This document shows positions 42,481 to 50,825 of a stretch of DNA of 64,000 bases, in pieces. The DNA comes from Isoptericola halalbus (GTDB lineage: Bacteria; Actinomycetota; Actinomycetes; Actinomycetales; Cellulomonadaceae). Made by a program: the position numbers and the translations under genes. A model generated the notes under the pieces. The model made no database searches. It had not been told where the DNA came from and saw only the letters and a list, made by a program, of their open reading frames with translations. Numbering within the stretch: position 1 is the first letter of the stretch; the number at the start of each line of letters is the position of its first letter. Location: NCBI GenBank assembly GCA_009663185.1, contig VJZX01000001.1:186001-250000 (forward strand), written 5' to 3'.

Positions 42481-43580
42481 CGCTGCGCTCCCTCGATCTT
42501 CTGGTAGCCCGGGAGGATGACCTGCTCGACGAGCGCCCGGCGCTCGTCGTGGTGGACGAAGGCGCTCCAGGCCGCGGTCAGGGTGACGTCCGCCAGGTCG
42601 TCGATCGTCCAGCCGGCCTCGGACACGAGCAGGCTCATCTCGTGCGACATCGACGTGCGCGACATCAGCCGGTTGTCGGTGTTGAGCGTGATGGCGAAGT
42701 CCAGCTCCTTGAGCCGCGTGATCGGGTGCTCGGCGATCGTCGAGCCGGCCGCGGCGGTCTGCAGGTTCGAGACGGGGCAGACCTCGAGGGGGATCTGGTG
42801 GTCGCGCACCCAGTGCGCGAGCCGCCCCAGCTCCGCGCGGCGCTCGCCCTCGGCCTCCGAGAACGTGATGTCCTCGACGATCCGCACACCGTGGCCGATC
42901 CGGTCCGCCTGGCCCAGGTGGACCGCCTGCGCGATGGAGTCGAGGCCGGCCGCCTCACCGGCGTGAATCGTCACGGGGAAGTCGTTCTCTGCCAGGAAGC
43001 GCCACACGTCGGCGTGGCGCGAGGGCGGGAAGCCGTCCTCGGCTCCGGCGATGTCGAAGCCGACGACACCGGCGTCCCGGTAGGCGACCGCGAGCTCGGC
43101 GACCTCCTGCCACCGGTCGGCGTGCCGCATCGCGGTCACCAGCTGGCCCACCCTGATGATCTGCCCTCGCGCGGCGGCCTCGCGCACGCCCTCGTCGATG
43201 CCCGCCTGCACCGCTTCCACGGTGTCGGGCAGGGTCATGCCCCGCTGCAGGTGCTGCTCGGGCGCCCAGCGCTGCTCGGCGTACACGACGCCGTCGGCGG
43301 CCAGGTCGAGGACGGCCTCCCGGGCGACCCGCGAGAGCGCCTCGGGCGTCTGCATGACCGCGATCGTGTGGTCGAACGTCTCGAGGTAGCGCACGAGCGA
43401 GCCCGAGTCGGCCGCCTCGCGGAACCACGTCCCGAGCGCCTCGGCGTCCTGGGCCGGCAGCTCGTGGCCCACCTCCCCGGCCAGCTCGAGCACGGTCTGC
43501 GGCCGGAGCCCGCCGTCGAGATGGTCGTGCAGGACGACCTTGGGCAGGGCGGGGATGAGGTCGAGGAGGGCTTGCGTCAT
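42477..43580 (-). CDS. add: Adenosine deaminase
   Basis: A 367-residue zinc deaminase. '[16 protein letters not shown]' contains the first His pair, '[10 protein letters not shown]' the third His and catalytic Glu, 'RIGHGVRI' the next His, and '[10 protein letters not shown]' the Asp residues. It converts adenosine and deoxyadenosine to inosine forms, which PunA can then cleave. The ATG at 43580 follows TAGGTT (43588-43593) by seven bases, so the add-deoC transcript is probably leaderless. It lies 63 bases downstream of a small acidic protein gene on the same strand. Confidence 0.95.
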   Translation of the reverse strand: MTQALLDLIPALPKVVLHDHLDGGLRPQTVLELAGEVGHELPAQDAEALGTWFREAADSGSLVRYLETFDHTIAVMQTPEALSRVAREAVLDLAADGVVYAEQRWAPEQHLQRGMTLPDTVEAVQAGIDEGVREAAARGQIIRVGQLVTAMRHADRWQEVAELAVAYRDAGVVGFDIAGAEDGFPPSRHADVWRFLAENDFPVTIHAGEAAGLDSIAQAVHLGQADRIGHGVRIVEDITFSEAEGERRAELGRLAHWVRDHQIPLEVCPVSNLQTAAAGSTIAEHPITRLKELDFAITLNTDNRLMSRTSMSHEMSLLVSEAGWTIDDLADVTLTAAWSAFVHHDERRALVEQVILPGYQKIEGAQR

Positions 43581-43643
43581 GGGCTCAAACCTACCGGCGC
43601 CCGGCCGCCCGGACCGCGCCGCGCACGGCAGGGGTGAGCGGGC

Positions 43644-43871
43644 TCACGTGTTGTCGTCGTCCTCAGCGAACTCCGGCACCACCTGGGACTGTTCGACGAC
43701 ATCGGCCTCGTTGGCCTCGCCGTCCAGGTCGGGGCGTGCGGTCCGGGGCCGGTACTCCTCGGTGGTCTCGGGCACCTGCTCGGGCGACACCTCCTCCTCG
43801 ACCAGGCTCGTGGTGTCCTCGACGTCCTCCAGTCCTGCGTCACGCCAGGCATCATCCGGGACGGTGCTCAT
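43644..43871 (-). CDS. Conserved small acidic hypothetical protein
   Basis: A 75-residue highly acidic protein opening 'MSTVPDDAWRDAGLEDVEDTTSL', a form I recognise as recurrent in actinobacterial genomes without known function. No transmembrane segment, zinc motif or known domain is visible. The rest is Glu/Asp-rich and likely disordered, with 'EADVVEQSQVVPE' near the end. GGAAGTGAG precedes the ATG. It lies between the nucleoside-phosphorylase operon and add on the same strand. Confidence 0.75.
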   Translation of the reverse strand: MSTVPDDAWRDAGLEDVEDTTSLVEEEVSPEQVPETTEEYRPRTARPDLDGEANEADVVEQSQVVPEFAEDDDNT

Positions 43872-43955
43872 CGCGGGCTCACTTCCTTCGCACGACGACG
43901 GTGGGATCCCATCGTGGCCCGGCCGGGTCCGTCACGCCACGGCACGGCACGGGGC

Positions 43956-44786
43956 TCAACCCCGCGCGTCGCGGGGCAGGAGCACCCACACGACGTGGGG
44001 CCAACCGCCGAGCGCGGCCGTGAGCGCCGCCCGGGAGCCGGGCTCGGCCACGTGAGGGGCGAGGAGCATCTCGTCCGGCACCGCATGCAGGAAGCCCGAC
44101 GACGGCTCGTACAGCCGGGCTGTCCGGTCGCCGACGGCGGTGAGAAGCACGACGTGGCGCGGCACCGCGGCGGCCATCCCCCGGTCGAGGTCCCCGCCGC
44201 TGAAGAGCGGGACGGGCACTCCCGAGCGCGCCGCGGTGACCGCGGCCGCGAGCACCCCGGCGGCGGCGCGCCCGCCCACGACCCGGTGGGCGTAGCGCAC
44301 GGTGCCGTAGCGGGCCACCCGGGCGGCTGCCCACGGCAGCGTGCCGAGCGCGTCCGGCCAGATGGGTATGCCCAGGGGCCCGCGGTTCGTCCGCACCTTG
44401 ACGGCCCGCTGGAGCGCCGCGAACCCGGCCGCCGGGCCACCGGGCCACCGGGCGAGCTCGAGCGCTCGCGCCGGGTCGCCTGCGAGCAGCAGCATCGCGA
44501 GAACGGCCGACCCGCACGTCGACGCATCGACCTGCCGGGCGACGGCGGCCGATCCGTCGACCGCGGGCAGCCGCACCGGCCGGGGCCTTCCCACGGCGGG
44601 CGGTGGGGCGTCCCGCTCAAGGGGGTCGAGCACCTGGCGCCGGACGGCCAGGGGCACGGTCTCCAAGGCGGCGGCGACGTCGTCGGGCACGGGCGGGCGC
44701 GCGAACCGGCCGGCCGGCGGCGCCGGTGGCAGGCGCCCCGAGAAGGCGCCGAGGGCGCCGACCAGGTCGGTCAGGCACACGGCCAC
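43956..44786 (-). CDS. Putative papain-fold (C39-like) cysteine protein
   Basis: A 276-residue protein with no signal peptide. 'VARQVDASTCGSAVLAMLLLAGD' (read in part) resembles the active-site helix of C39/papain-fold peptidases with a central Cys. A later 'VPRHVVLLTAVGDRTARLYEPSSG' (read in part) supplies a candidate His and Asp/Glu, and 'GWPHVVWVLLP' closes the fold. The GTG at 44786 starts one base after the deoA stop, so it is coupled to thymidine phosphorylase although no nucleoside role is apparent. It could be a peptidase or a pseudo-enzyme. A small GC hairpin overlaps its stop codon. Confidence 0.7.
   Translation of the reverse strand: MAVCLTDLVGALGAFSGRLPPAPPAGRFARPPVPDDVAAALETVPLAVRRQVLDPLERDAPPPAVGRPRPVRLPAVDGSAAVARQVDASTCGSAVLAMLLLAGDPARALELARWPGGPAAGFAALQRAVKVRTNRGPLGIPIWPDALGTLPWAAARVARYGTVRYAHRVVGGRAAAGVLAAAVTAARSGVPVPLFSGGDLDRGMAAAVPRHVVLLTAVGDRTARLYEPSSGFLHAVPDEMLLAPHVAEPGSRAALTAALGGWPHVVWVLLPRDARG
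43960..43976 (-). terminator. Short hairpin at the end of the nucleoside operon
   Basis: CCCCGCG (43960-43966) and CGCGGGG (43970-43976) pair exactly around a three-base loop, within the last codons of the papain-fold gene. It is a plausible end of the importer-cdd-deoA transcript, though the tight loop and lack of U-tract leave it uncertain. Confidence 0.35.
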
Positions 44787-44787
44787 G

Positions 44788-46098
44788 TCAGTGGATCCGG
44801 TCGAGCACCAGCGGTCGCGCCGGCACGTCGGTGCCGACCGGAGCGACGCTCCAGCCGCCCTCGAGCACCTCGCGGGCTCGAGCGAACCGCTCGGGCGTCT
44901 CGGTGTGGAGCGTGAGCAGCCGCTGGCCGGCCACCACCTGGTCGCCGGGCTTGGCGTGGATCTCGATGCCCGCACCGGCCTGGACCGGGTCCTCGCGCCG
45001 GGTGCGGCCGGCGCCCAGGCGCCAGGCCGCCACGCCGACCGCGTACGCGTCGAGCTCGGCGAGCACGCCCGTGCGGTCGGCGACGACGTGGTCGGTCTCG
45101 CGCGCGACGGGGAGCGGGGCGTCGGGGTCCCCGCCCTGCGCCGCGATCATCCGGCGCCACGTGTCCATCGCCCGGCCGTCCGCGAGGGCGAGGCGCACCT
45201 CGTCCTGGCCGACCGCCCGGTCGGCTGCGGCGAGCATCTCGACCGCGAGCGCGACCGTGAGGTCGACGACGTCGCGCGGCCCGGCGCCCTCGAGCACCTC
45301 GAGCGTCTCGCGCACCTCGAGCGCGTTCCCCGCCGTCAGGCCGAGGGGCACCTCCATGTCGGTGAGCAGGGCGACCGTGCGCACGCCCGCGTCGGTTCCG
45401 AGGTCGACCATGGTCCGCGCGAGCTCGCGCGCCTGGTCGAGGTCCTTCATGAAGGCGCCCGAGCCGACCTTGACGTCGAGCACGAGCGCGCCCGTGCCCT
45501 CGGCGATCTTCTTGCTCATGATCGAGCTCGCGATGAGCGGGATCGCCTCGACCGTGCCCGTCACGTCGCGCAGGGCGTAGAGCTTCTTGTCCGCGGGCGC
45601 CAGGCCGCCGCCCGCGGCGCAGATGACCGCGCCGACGTCGTCGAGCTGGGCCATGACCTCGTCGTTGCTGAGCGCCGCGCGCCATCCCGCGATCGACTCG
45701 AGCTTGTCGAGCGTGCCGCCCGTGTGCCCCAGTCCGCGGCCGGAGAGCTGCGGCACGGCCACGCCGAACGTCGCGACGAGCGGGGCGAGCGGCAGGGTGA
45801 TCTTGTCCCCCACGCCGCCCGTCGAGTGCTTGTCGGCCGTGGGCCGCGACAGCCCCGAGAAGTCCATGCGCTCGCCCGAGTCGATCATGGCGCGGGTCCA
45901 GCGCGCGATCTCGCCGCGGCTCATCCCGTTGAGCAGGACGGCCATGGCGAGCGCCGACATCTGCTCCTCGGCGACGACGCCGCGGGTGTAGGCGTCGATG
46001 ACCCAGTCGATCTGCGCGTCCGACAGCCGGTGACGGTCCCGCTTGGTGCGGATCACGTCGACGGCGTCGAACGGCTCGGCGGCGGGCGTGTCGTTCAT
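44788..46098 (-). CDS. deoA: Thymidine phosphorylase
   Basis: A 436-residue pyrimidine nucleoside phosphorylase: 'DVIRTKRDRHRLSDAQIDWV', 'DKHSTGGVGDKITLPLAPLV' (the phosphate and thymidine loop), 'SGRGLGHTGGTLDKLESI' (family signature) and 'ALVLDVKVGSGAFMKDL'. It cleaves thymidine and deoxyuridine to base and deoxyribose-1-phosphate. The ATG at 46098 overlaps the cdd stop (ATGA); the papain-fold gene follows one base after its stop. With the importer, Cdd and DeoC it forms a complete pyrimidine deoxynucleoside pathway. Confidence 0.95.
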   Translation of the reverse strand: MNDTPAAEPFDAVDVIRTKRDRHRLSDAQIDWVIDAYTRGVVAEEQMSALAMAVLLNGMSRGEIARWTRAMIDSGERMDFSGLSRPTADKHSTGGVGDKITLPLAPLVATFGVAVPQLSGRGLGHTGGTLDKLESIAGWRAALSNDEVMAQLDDVGAVICAAGGGLAPADKKLYALRDVTGTVEAIPLIASSIMSKKIAEGTGALVLDVKVGSGAFMKDLDQARELARTMVDLGTDAGVRTVALLTDMEVPLGLTAGNALEVRETLEVLEGAGPRDVVDLTVALAVEMLAAADRAVGQDEVRLALADGRAMDTWRRMIAAQGGDPDAPLPVARETDHVVADRTGVLAELDAYAVGVAAWRLGAGRTRREDPVQAGAGIEIHAKPGDQVVAGQRLLTLHTETPERFARAREVLEGGWSVAPVGTDVPARPLVLDRIH

Positions 46099-46520
46099 CG
46101 GTTCTCCAGGTCCTCGGCACCGAAGGCGTCGGGCAGCACCTCGGTCATGGGCAGCACGCCGCGCACGGTCTCGACCAGCAGCCGCGGGCCGCCGTGCTCC
46201 CACAGCAGCTGCCGGCAGCGGCCGCACGGCATCAGGACGTCGCCGTTGCGGTCGACGCACGTGAACGCGACGAGCCGCCCGCCGCCCCCGACGACGAGCG
46301 CGGAGACGAGCGAGCACTCGGCGCACAGCGTCACGCCGTACGCGGCGTTCTCGACGTTGCAGCCGACGACGACCCGGCCGTCGTCGACCAGGGCCGCCGC
46401 CCCCACCGGGAACGTCGAGTACGGCACATAGGCCCGCGTCATGACGTCGCGCGCCGCAGAGCGCAGCGCCTCCCAGTCGACCTCGCCGCCGGTGCGGGGC
46501 CCGGGGGTCGGCACGGTCAC
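46095..46520 (-). CDS. cdd: Cytidine deaminase
   Basis: A 141-residue homotetrameric-type deaminase. The zinc ligands are Cys66 in 'TLCAEC', and Cys99 and Cys102 in 'MPCGRC', with catalytic Glu68. 'FPVGAAALVDDG' and 'GCNVENAAYG' bind substrate. It deaminates cytidine and deoxycytidine to uridine forms for DeoA. It begins four bases after the stop... of the permease gene region boundary on the 3' side is 46525, so the nucleoside permease and cdd are tightly joined, and it overlaps deoA by four bases. A dozen extra N-terminal residues precede the core. Confidence 0.94.
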   Translation of the reverse strand: MTVPTPGPRTGGEVDWEALRSAARDVMTRAYVPYSTFPVGAAALVDDGRVVVGCNVENAAYGVTLCAECSLVSALVVGGGGRLVAFTCVDRNGDVLMPCGRCRQLLWEHGGPRLLVETVRGVLPMTEVLPDAFGAEDLENR

Positions 46521-46524
46521 GGGA

Positions 46525-47823
46525 TCACTCCTTGGTGTAGGGCACGCCGTCGGCGGCGGGTGGCCGGGAGCGGCCGACCAGACCCGCCACGGCGAGCAGC
46601 GTGACCACGTACGGCAGCATGAGCATGAACTGGCTCGGCACGGGCGAGCCGACGACCGACAGGACGTTCTGCAGGTTCGTCGCGAAGCCGAACAGCAGGC
46701 CCGCCAGGGCCGCGCGCACCGGGTTCCACTTGCCGAAGATCACCGCGGCGAGGGCGATGAAGCCGGCGCCCGCGGTCATCTCACGGTTGAACTGGTTGAT
46801 CGACACCACGGTGTAGAACGCGCCGCCGATGCCGGCGACGGCCCCGGCCGTGACCACGGCCCGGTAGCGCGTGCGCACGACGTCGATCCCGACGGTGTCC
46901 GCGGCCTTCGGGTGCTCGCCGACGGCGCGCACGCGCAGGCCCCAGCGCGTGCGGTACAGCGCGAACCACACGGCGAAGACCATGACGAACATGAGGTAGA
47001 CCACGATCGTCTGGTTGAACAGCACCGGGCCGAGCAGCGGGATGCGCTCGAGGAACGGGATCGGGATCCGCGCGAACCGGGTGGTCGTGTTGAGCACCTC
47101 GGCGCTGGGCACGAGCACCTGCGAGTACAGGAAGCTGGTCAGGCCGATGACCAGCACGTTGAGGACCACGCCGACGATGATCTGGTTCACCTTGTACGTG
47201 ATGGCGAACAGGCCGAGCACGAGCGCCACCAGCACGCTCGCGACCATCGCCGCCAGCAGACCTGCCCACGGGCTGTTCGTGAGCGACCCGACGATCGCGG
47301 CGGTGAATGCGCCCGCGAGGAGCTGGCCCTCGATCGCGATGTTCACGACGCCGGCGCGCTCGCCGATGACGCCGCCGAGCGCGCCGTAGACGATGGGCAC
47401 GCACAGCACGACGGCGCCGCTCAGCAGGCCGACCACGGACAGGTCGCGCGGGCTGCCGGCCGCTGCCCAGGCGAGGAACCCCACGAGCAGCGCGGCGGCG
47501 TACAGGACGGTGCCCCACAGCGGCACCCGGCGGCCTCCGAGGTTCCGCACCACGGCGAGGGCCACGACGGCGAGCCCGATCGCGGCACAGACCCACGCCG
47601 TCGCGAGGGCCGGAACCTCGAGCGTGGGGAGCACGAAGAGGTCGCGCTCGGTCGACAGGCGGAAGCGCGCGTCGCCCTCGTGCGGCGCGAGGAGCAGCAG
47701 CAGCGCGTACAGAGCCAGGACGACCCCCAGCGCGATCGCCGCCTTCGGGGTGACGGTGCTGACGGCACGGGAGGGTGCCGCGGCCTGGGGGGCGGTGGCG
47801 CCGTCGACGGTCGTGGCGGTCAT
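46525..47823 (-). CDS. Nucleoside ABC transporter permease (second)
   Basis: A 432-residue permease of the BMP/NupQ (branched-chain/ribose-like) type with about ten to twelve helices. The family core is visible as 'GVIGERAGVVNIAIEGQLLAGAF' (read in part), 'ITYKVNQIIVGVVLNVLVIG' and 'VRAVGEHPKAADTVGIDVVRTRY' (read in part; the EAA-like loop that contacts the ATPase). An unusual N-terminal 100-residue extension with two extra helices precedes the core. The ATG at 47823 overlaps the first permease gene (ATGA). Together with the other permease it would form the channel for nucleosides. Confidence 0.92.
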   Translation of the reverse strand: MTATTVDGATAPQAAAPSRAVSTVTPKAAIALGVVLALYALLLLLAPHEGDARFRLSTERDLFVLPTLEVPALATAWVCAAIGLAVVALAVVRNLGGRRVPLWGTVLYAAALLVGFLAWAAAGSPRDLSVVGLLSGAVVLCVPIVYGALGGVIGERAGVVNIAIEGQLLAGAFTAAIVGSLTNSPWAGLLAAMVASVLVALVLGLFAITYKVNQIIVGVVLNVLVIGLTSFLYSQVLVPSAEVLNTTTRFARIPIPFLERIPLLGPVLFNQTIVVYLMFVMVFAVWFALYRTRWGLRVRAVGEHPKAADTVGIDVVRTRYRAVVTAGAVAGIGGAFYTVVSINQFNREMTAGAGFIALAAVIFGKWNPVRAALAGLLFGFATNLQNVLSVVGSPVPSQFMLMLPYVVTLLAVAGLVGRSRPPAADGVPYTKE

Positions 47824-49187
47824 GCCTGTCCCTCCGTGGTCGTGGCGGTGGAGCGGACCGGCGGCGTGCCACGCCGCTGGCGGGTCACGGGCTGAGGCAG
47901 TCGGAAGATCGCGCGCACCAGTGGCGGGGCGGCGATGAACAGCACGATGAGCGACTGGACCACCAGGACGATCTCGATGGGGATGCCCTCGCCGGCCTGC
48001 ATGGCCGAACCGCCGGCCTTGAAGCCGCCGAAGAGGATGCCCGCACCGAGCACGCCCCACGGGTTGGATCTGCCGAGAAGGGCCACGGTGATCGCGTCGA
48101 AGCCGATGCCGGCGTCGATGTCCGAGCCGAAGCCCGTCGTGATCGTGCCCAGTACCTGTTGCACGCCCGCGAGCCCGACGAGCGCACCGGCCACGAGCAT
48201 CACCGAGACGGTGGTGCGGGGGACGTCGATGCCTGCCACGCGCGCGGCCTTGGGGTTCTCCCCCACCGCGCGGAACGAGAAGCCGATGCTCGAGCGGTTG
48301 AGCAGCCACCACACGAGGACGACCGCGAGCAGCGAGAGCACGAAGCCCCAGTGCAGCGGGAACCGTTCGCCGACCAGCCGCGGCAGGATCGCCGACTCCT
48401 GAGTGCGGGGCGTCTGGGGGTTCGCCGAGCCGGGAGCCTGGAGAAGACCGGGCGTCGCGAGGAGGTATGAGATCAGGTAGAACGCGACGTAGTTCAGCAT
48501 GATGGTCACGATCACCTCGTGCGCCCCGGTCCGGGCCTTGAGGATGCCCGCGATGCCGGCCCACAGCGCTCCGGCGAGGATGCCGGCCACGAGCGCGAGC
48601 AGCAGGTGCAGCGGGAACGGCACGCCCGTCAGCCCGAAGCCGACCCAGCCTGCGCCCGCTGCGGCCATGAGAATCTGGCCCTGGCCACCGATGTTGAACA
48701 GCCCGGCGCGGAACGCCAGCGCCACGCCGAGACCTGCCGCGACGAGCGGGCCCGCGTTGGTCAGCGTCTGGGTCAGCGGACGGATCGCCAACGTCAGGGT
48801 GTCGGCCTGGTAGTTGTAGACCGACCCGCGGAAGAGCGCCGAGTAGGCGCCGCCGACGGCGTCCGCCGCGGCGGCAAGCATGTCGCCCGGCCGCGCGAAG
48901 AAGTAGCCCGCGGTCTCCTGCACCCGCTCGTCGGTGAAGACGATCATGATCGAGCCGACCAGCACGGCCAGGACGATCGCACCGACGGACACCACCCAGC
49001 CGCCCGAGACGATGCGTCGGAACGCGTCGGCCCAGCGAACACCCGTCTCCTCGACGGCGGCCTCCCGCTCGCGGGCCCGTTCCTGCTCGAGCTCCTCGGC
49101 CAGTCCTGGCTCGGCGGCAGCGTCGACGGACTCGAGCGCCTGGTCGAGGGGGTTCTCCGGCTCCCTGCCGGGCGTCTGCCCGCTCAC
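47820..49187 (-). CDS. Nucleoside ABC transporter permease (first)
   Basis: A 455-residue permease of the BMP/NupP type. A polar N-terminus of about 65 residues precedes the first helix. The core has 'PLVAAGLGVALAFRAGLFNIGGQGQI' (read in part), 'HEVIVTIMLNYVAFYLISYL' and 'SFRAVGENPKAARVAGIDVPRTT' (read in part). It pairs with the second permease in the membrane. The gene overlaps both the ATPase gene upstream and the second permease downstream by four bases. N-terminal length is greater than usual, but the Glu-rich extension is continuous and starts with a well-placed ATG. Confidence 0.92.
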   Translation of the reverse strand: MSGQTPGREPENPLDQALESVDAAAEPGLAEELEQERAREREAAVEETGVRWADAFRRIVSGGWVVSVGAIVLAVLVGSIMIVFTDERVQETAGYFFARPGDMLAAAADAVGGAYSALFRGSVYNYQADTLTLAIRPLTQTLTNAGPLVAAGLGVALAFRAGLFNIGGQGQILMAAAGAGWVGFGLTGVPFPLHLLLALVAGILAGALWAGIAGILKARTGAHEVIVTIMLNYVAFYLISYLLATPGLLQAPGSANPQTPRTQESAILPRLVGERFPLHWGFVLSLLAVVLVWWLLNRSSIGFSFRAVGENPKAARVAGIDVPRTTVSVMLVAGALVGLAGVQQVLGTITTGFGSDIDAGIGFDAITVALLGRSNPWGVLGAGILFGGFKAGGSAMQAGEGIPIEIVLVVQSLIVLFIAAPPLVRAIFRLPQPVTRQRRGTPPVRSTATTTEGQA

Positions 49188-50704
49188 GCCGCCTCTCCTT
49201 CCGTCTCGGGGGCGATGCCCGCCATCATCAGGCCGAGGACGTCGCGCGGCGTCGTCGACGGGACGATGCCGACGACCTTGCCGCGGTACATGACCATGAT
49301 CCGGTCGGCGAGCGCGACGGCCTCGTCGAGCTCGGTCGAGACGACGACGACCGGGATCCCGGCGTCTCGCGTGGCGACGATGCGCTTGTGGATGAACTCG
49401 ATCGACCCGACGTCGACACCGCGCGTCGGCTGGGCCGCCACGAGGAGGCGCAGGTCGCGCGACAGCTCGCGCGCCAGCACGACCTTCTGCTGGTTGCCGC
49501 CCGACAGGCGGCCCACGGGCACGTCGATGCCCTGCGTGCGCACGTCGAACTCCGCGACCTTCTCCCGCGCGAAGTCGTCGCGCGCGTCGAGCTGTAGCGA
49601 ACCGCCCCGGACGAACGGCGGCCCGTCGGTGCGGTTGAGGATGAGGTTCTCGGCGATCGTGAACTCGGCGACCAGGCCGTCCTCGGTCCGGTCCTCGGGC
49701 ACGAACCCGACGCCGGCGTCCAGGATCCGACGCACCGACCGGCCCACGATCTCGTGGCCGTCGAGCCGGATGCTGCCGCGCGCGGACTCGTGCAGCCCGA
49801 GCAGCGCCTCGGTCAGCTCGGTCTGACCGTTGCCCTGCACGCCCGCGACCACGAGCACCTCGCCCCCGCGCACGGTGAAGCTGACGCCGTCGACGAGCGG
49901 CTGGCCGTCGGGCGACGTGACGACGAGGTCGCGAACCTCGAGGGCGTTGTCGCCGAGGCGTGGCGTCTCCTTGTGGACGGTGAGCTCGACGGCACGGCCC
50001 ACCATGAGCGAGGCCAGCTCGGCGTCGGTCGCCGTCGGGCTCGCCTCGCCGACGACCCTGCCGTGGCGGATCACCGTGATGCGGTCGGCGACCGCGCGGA
50101 CCTCGCGCAGCTTGTGGGTGATGAAGACGATGGCCACGCCCTCGTCGCGCAGCTGGCGCATGATCCCCATGAGCTCGTCGGTCTCCTGGGGCGTGAGCAC
50201 CGCCGTCGGCTCGTCGAGCACGAGGACGTCGGCGTTACGGCTCAGCGCCTTGATGATCTCGACGCGCTGCTGGACACCCACCGGTAGGTCCTCGACGAGC
50301 GCGTCGGGATCGACGTGGAAGCCGAACCGCGCGGAGATCTCGCGGACCACCTCGCGCGCCGAGTCGAGGTCGAGCACGCCGCCCGCCCTCGTCGACTCGT
50401 GGCCGAGCATGACGTTCTCGGCGACGGTGAACACCGGAACGAGCATGAAGTGCTGGTGCACCATGCCGATACCGGCGGCCATGGCGTCACCCGGGCCGTC
50501 GAAGCGCTGGACCTCGTCGTCCAGCAGGATCTGGCCCTCGTCGGCCGTGTACAGGCCGTACAGGACGTTCATGAGCGTGGACTTGCCCGCACCGTTCTCG
50601 CCGAGGAGGCTGTGGATCTCGCCCGGTTCGACGACGAGGTCGATGTGGTCGTTGGCGACGAGCGCGCCGAAGCGCTTGGTGATGCCCCGCAGCTCGAGCC
50701 TCAT
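49184..50704 (-). CDS. Nucleoside ABC transporter ATP-binding protein (double domain)
   Basis: A 506-residue protein with two ABC domains. Domain 1 has Walker A 'LLGENGAGKSTLMNVL', the signature 'PVGVQQRVEIIKALSR' and Walker B 'DVLVLDEPTAVL'. Domain 2 has a degenerate Walker A 'GVQGNGQTELTEAL', signature 'LSGGNQQKVVLARELS' and 'LLVAAQPTRGVD'. The degenerate second site is normal for RbsA/NupA-like exchangers. It energises the two permeases. The ATG at 50704 gives the family N-terminus 'MRLELRGITKRFG'. It is separated from the binding-protein gene by a 121-base gap containing a hairpin. Confidence 0.94.
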   Translation of the reverse strand: MRLELRGITKRFGALVANDHIDLVVEPGEIHSLLGENGAGKSTLMNVLYGLYTADEGQILLDDEVQRFDGPGDAMAAGIGMVHQHFMLVPVFTVAENVMLGHESTRAGGVLDLDSAREVVREISARFGFHVDPDALVEDLPVGVQQRVEIIKALSRNADVLVLDEPTAVLTPQETDELMGIMRQLRDEGVAIVFITHKLREVRAVADRITVIRHGRVVGEASPTATDAELASLMVGRAVELTVHKETPRLGDNALEVRDLVVTSPDGQPLVDGVSFTVRGGEVLVVAGVQGNGQTELTEALLGLHESARGSIRLDGHEIVGRSVRRILDAGVGFVPEDRTEDGLVAEFTIAENLILNRTDGPPFVRGGSLQLDARDDFAREKVAEFDVRTQGIDVPVGRLSGGNQQKVVLARELSRDLRLLVAAQPTRGVDVGSIEFIHKRIVATRDAGIPVVVVSTELDEAVALADRIMVMYRGKVVGIVPSTTPRDVLGLMMAGIAPETEGEAA

Positions 50705-50762
50705 GGCGCGGTTCCGCCTTCCTCGCGACATCCACCGTCGCGGCCAGCCTAGGACGAACGTC

Positions 50763-50796
50763 GCGGCGGGTCCCGGGGAAGCCCGGAACCCGCCGC
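50763..50796 (-). terminator. Hairpin between the BMP lipoprotein and ABC ATPase genes
   Basis: Bases 50763-50777 pair with 50782-50796 (14 of 15 matched) around GAAG. It is located 30 bases after the BMP stop codon on the minus strand. In ABC operons such intergenic stems often allow partial termination or protect the 5' message, keeping the binding protein in excess of the membrane components. Confidence 0.65.
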
Positions 50797-50825
50797 CACC
50801 GTGGATCAGCCTCGGATCGAGACCG

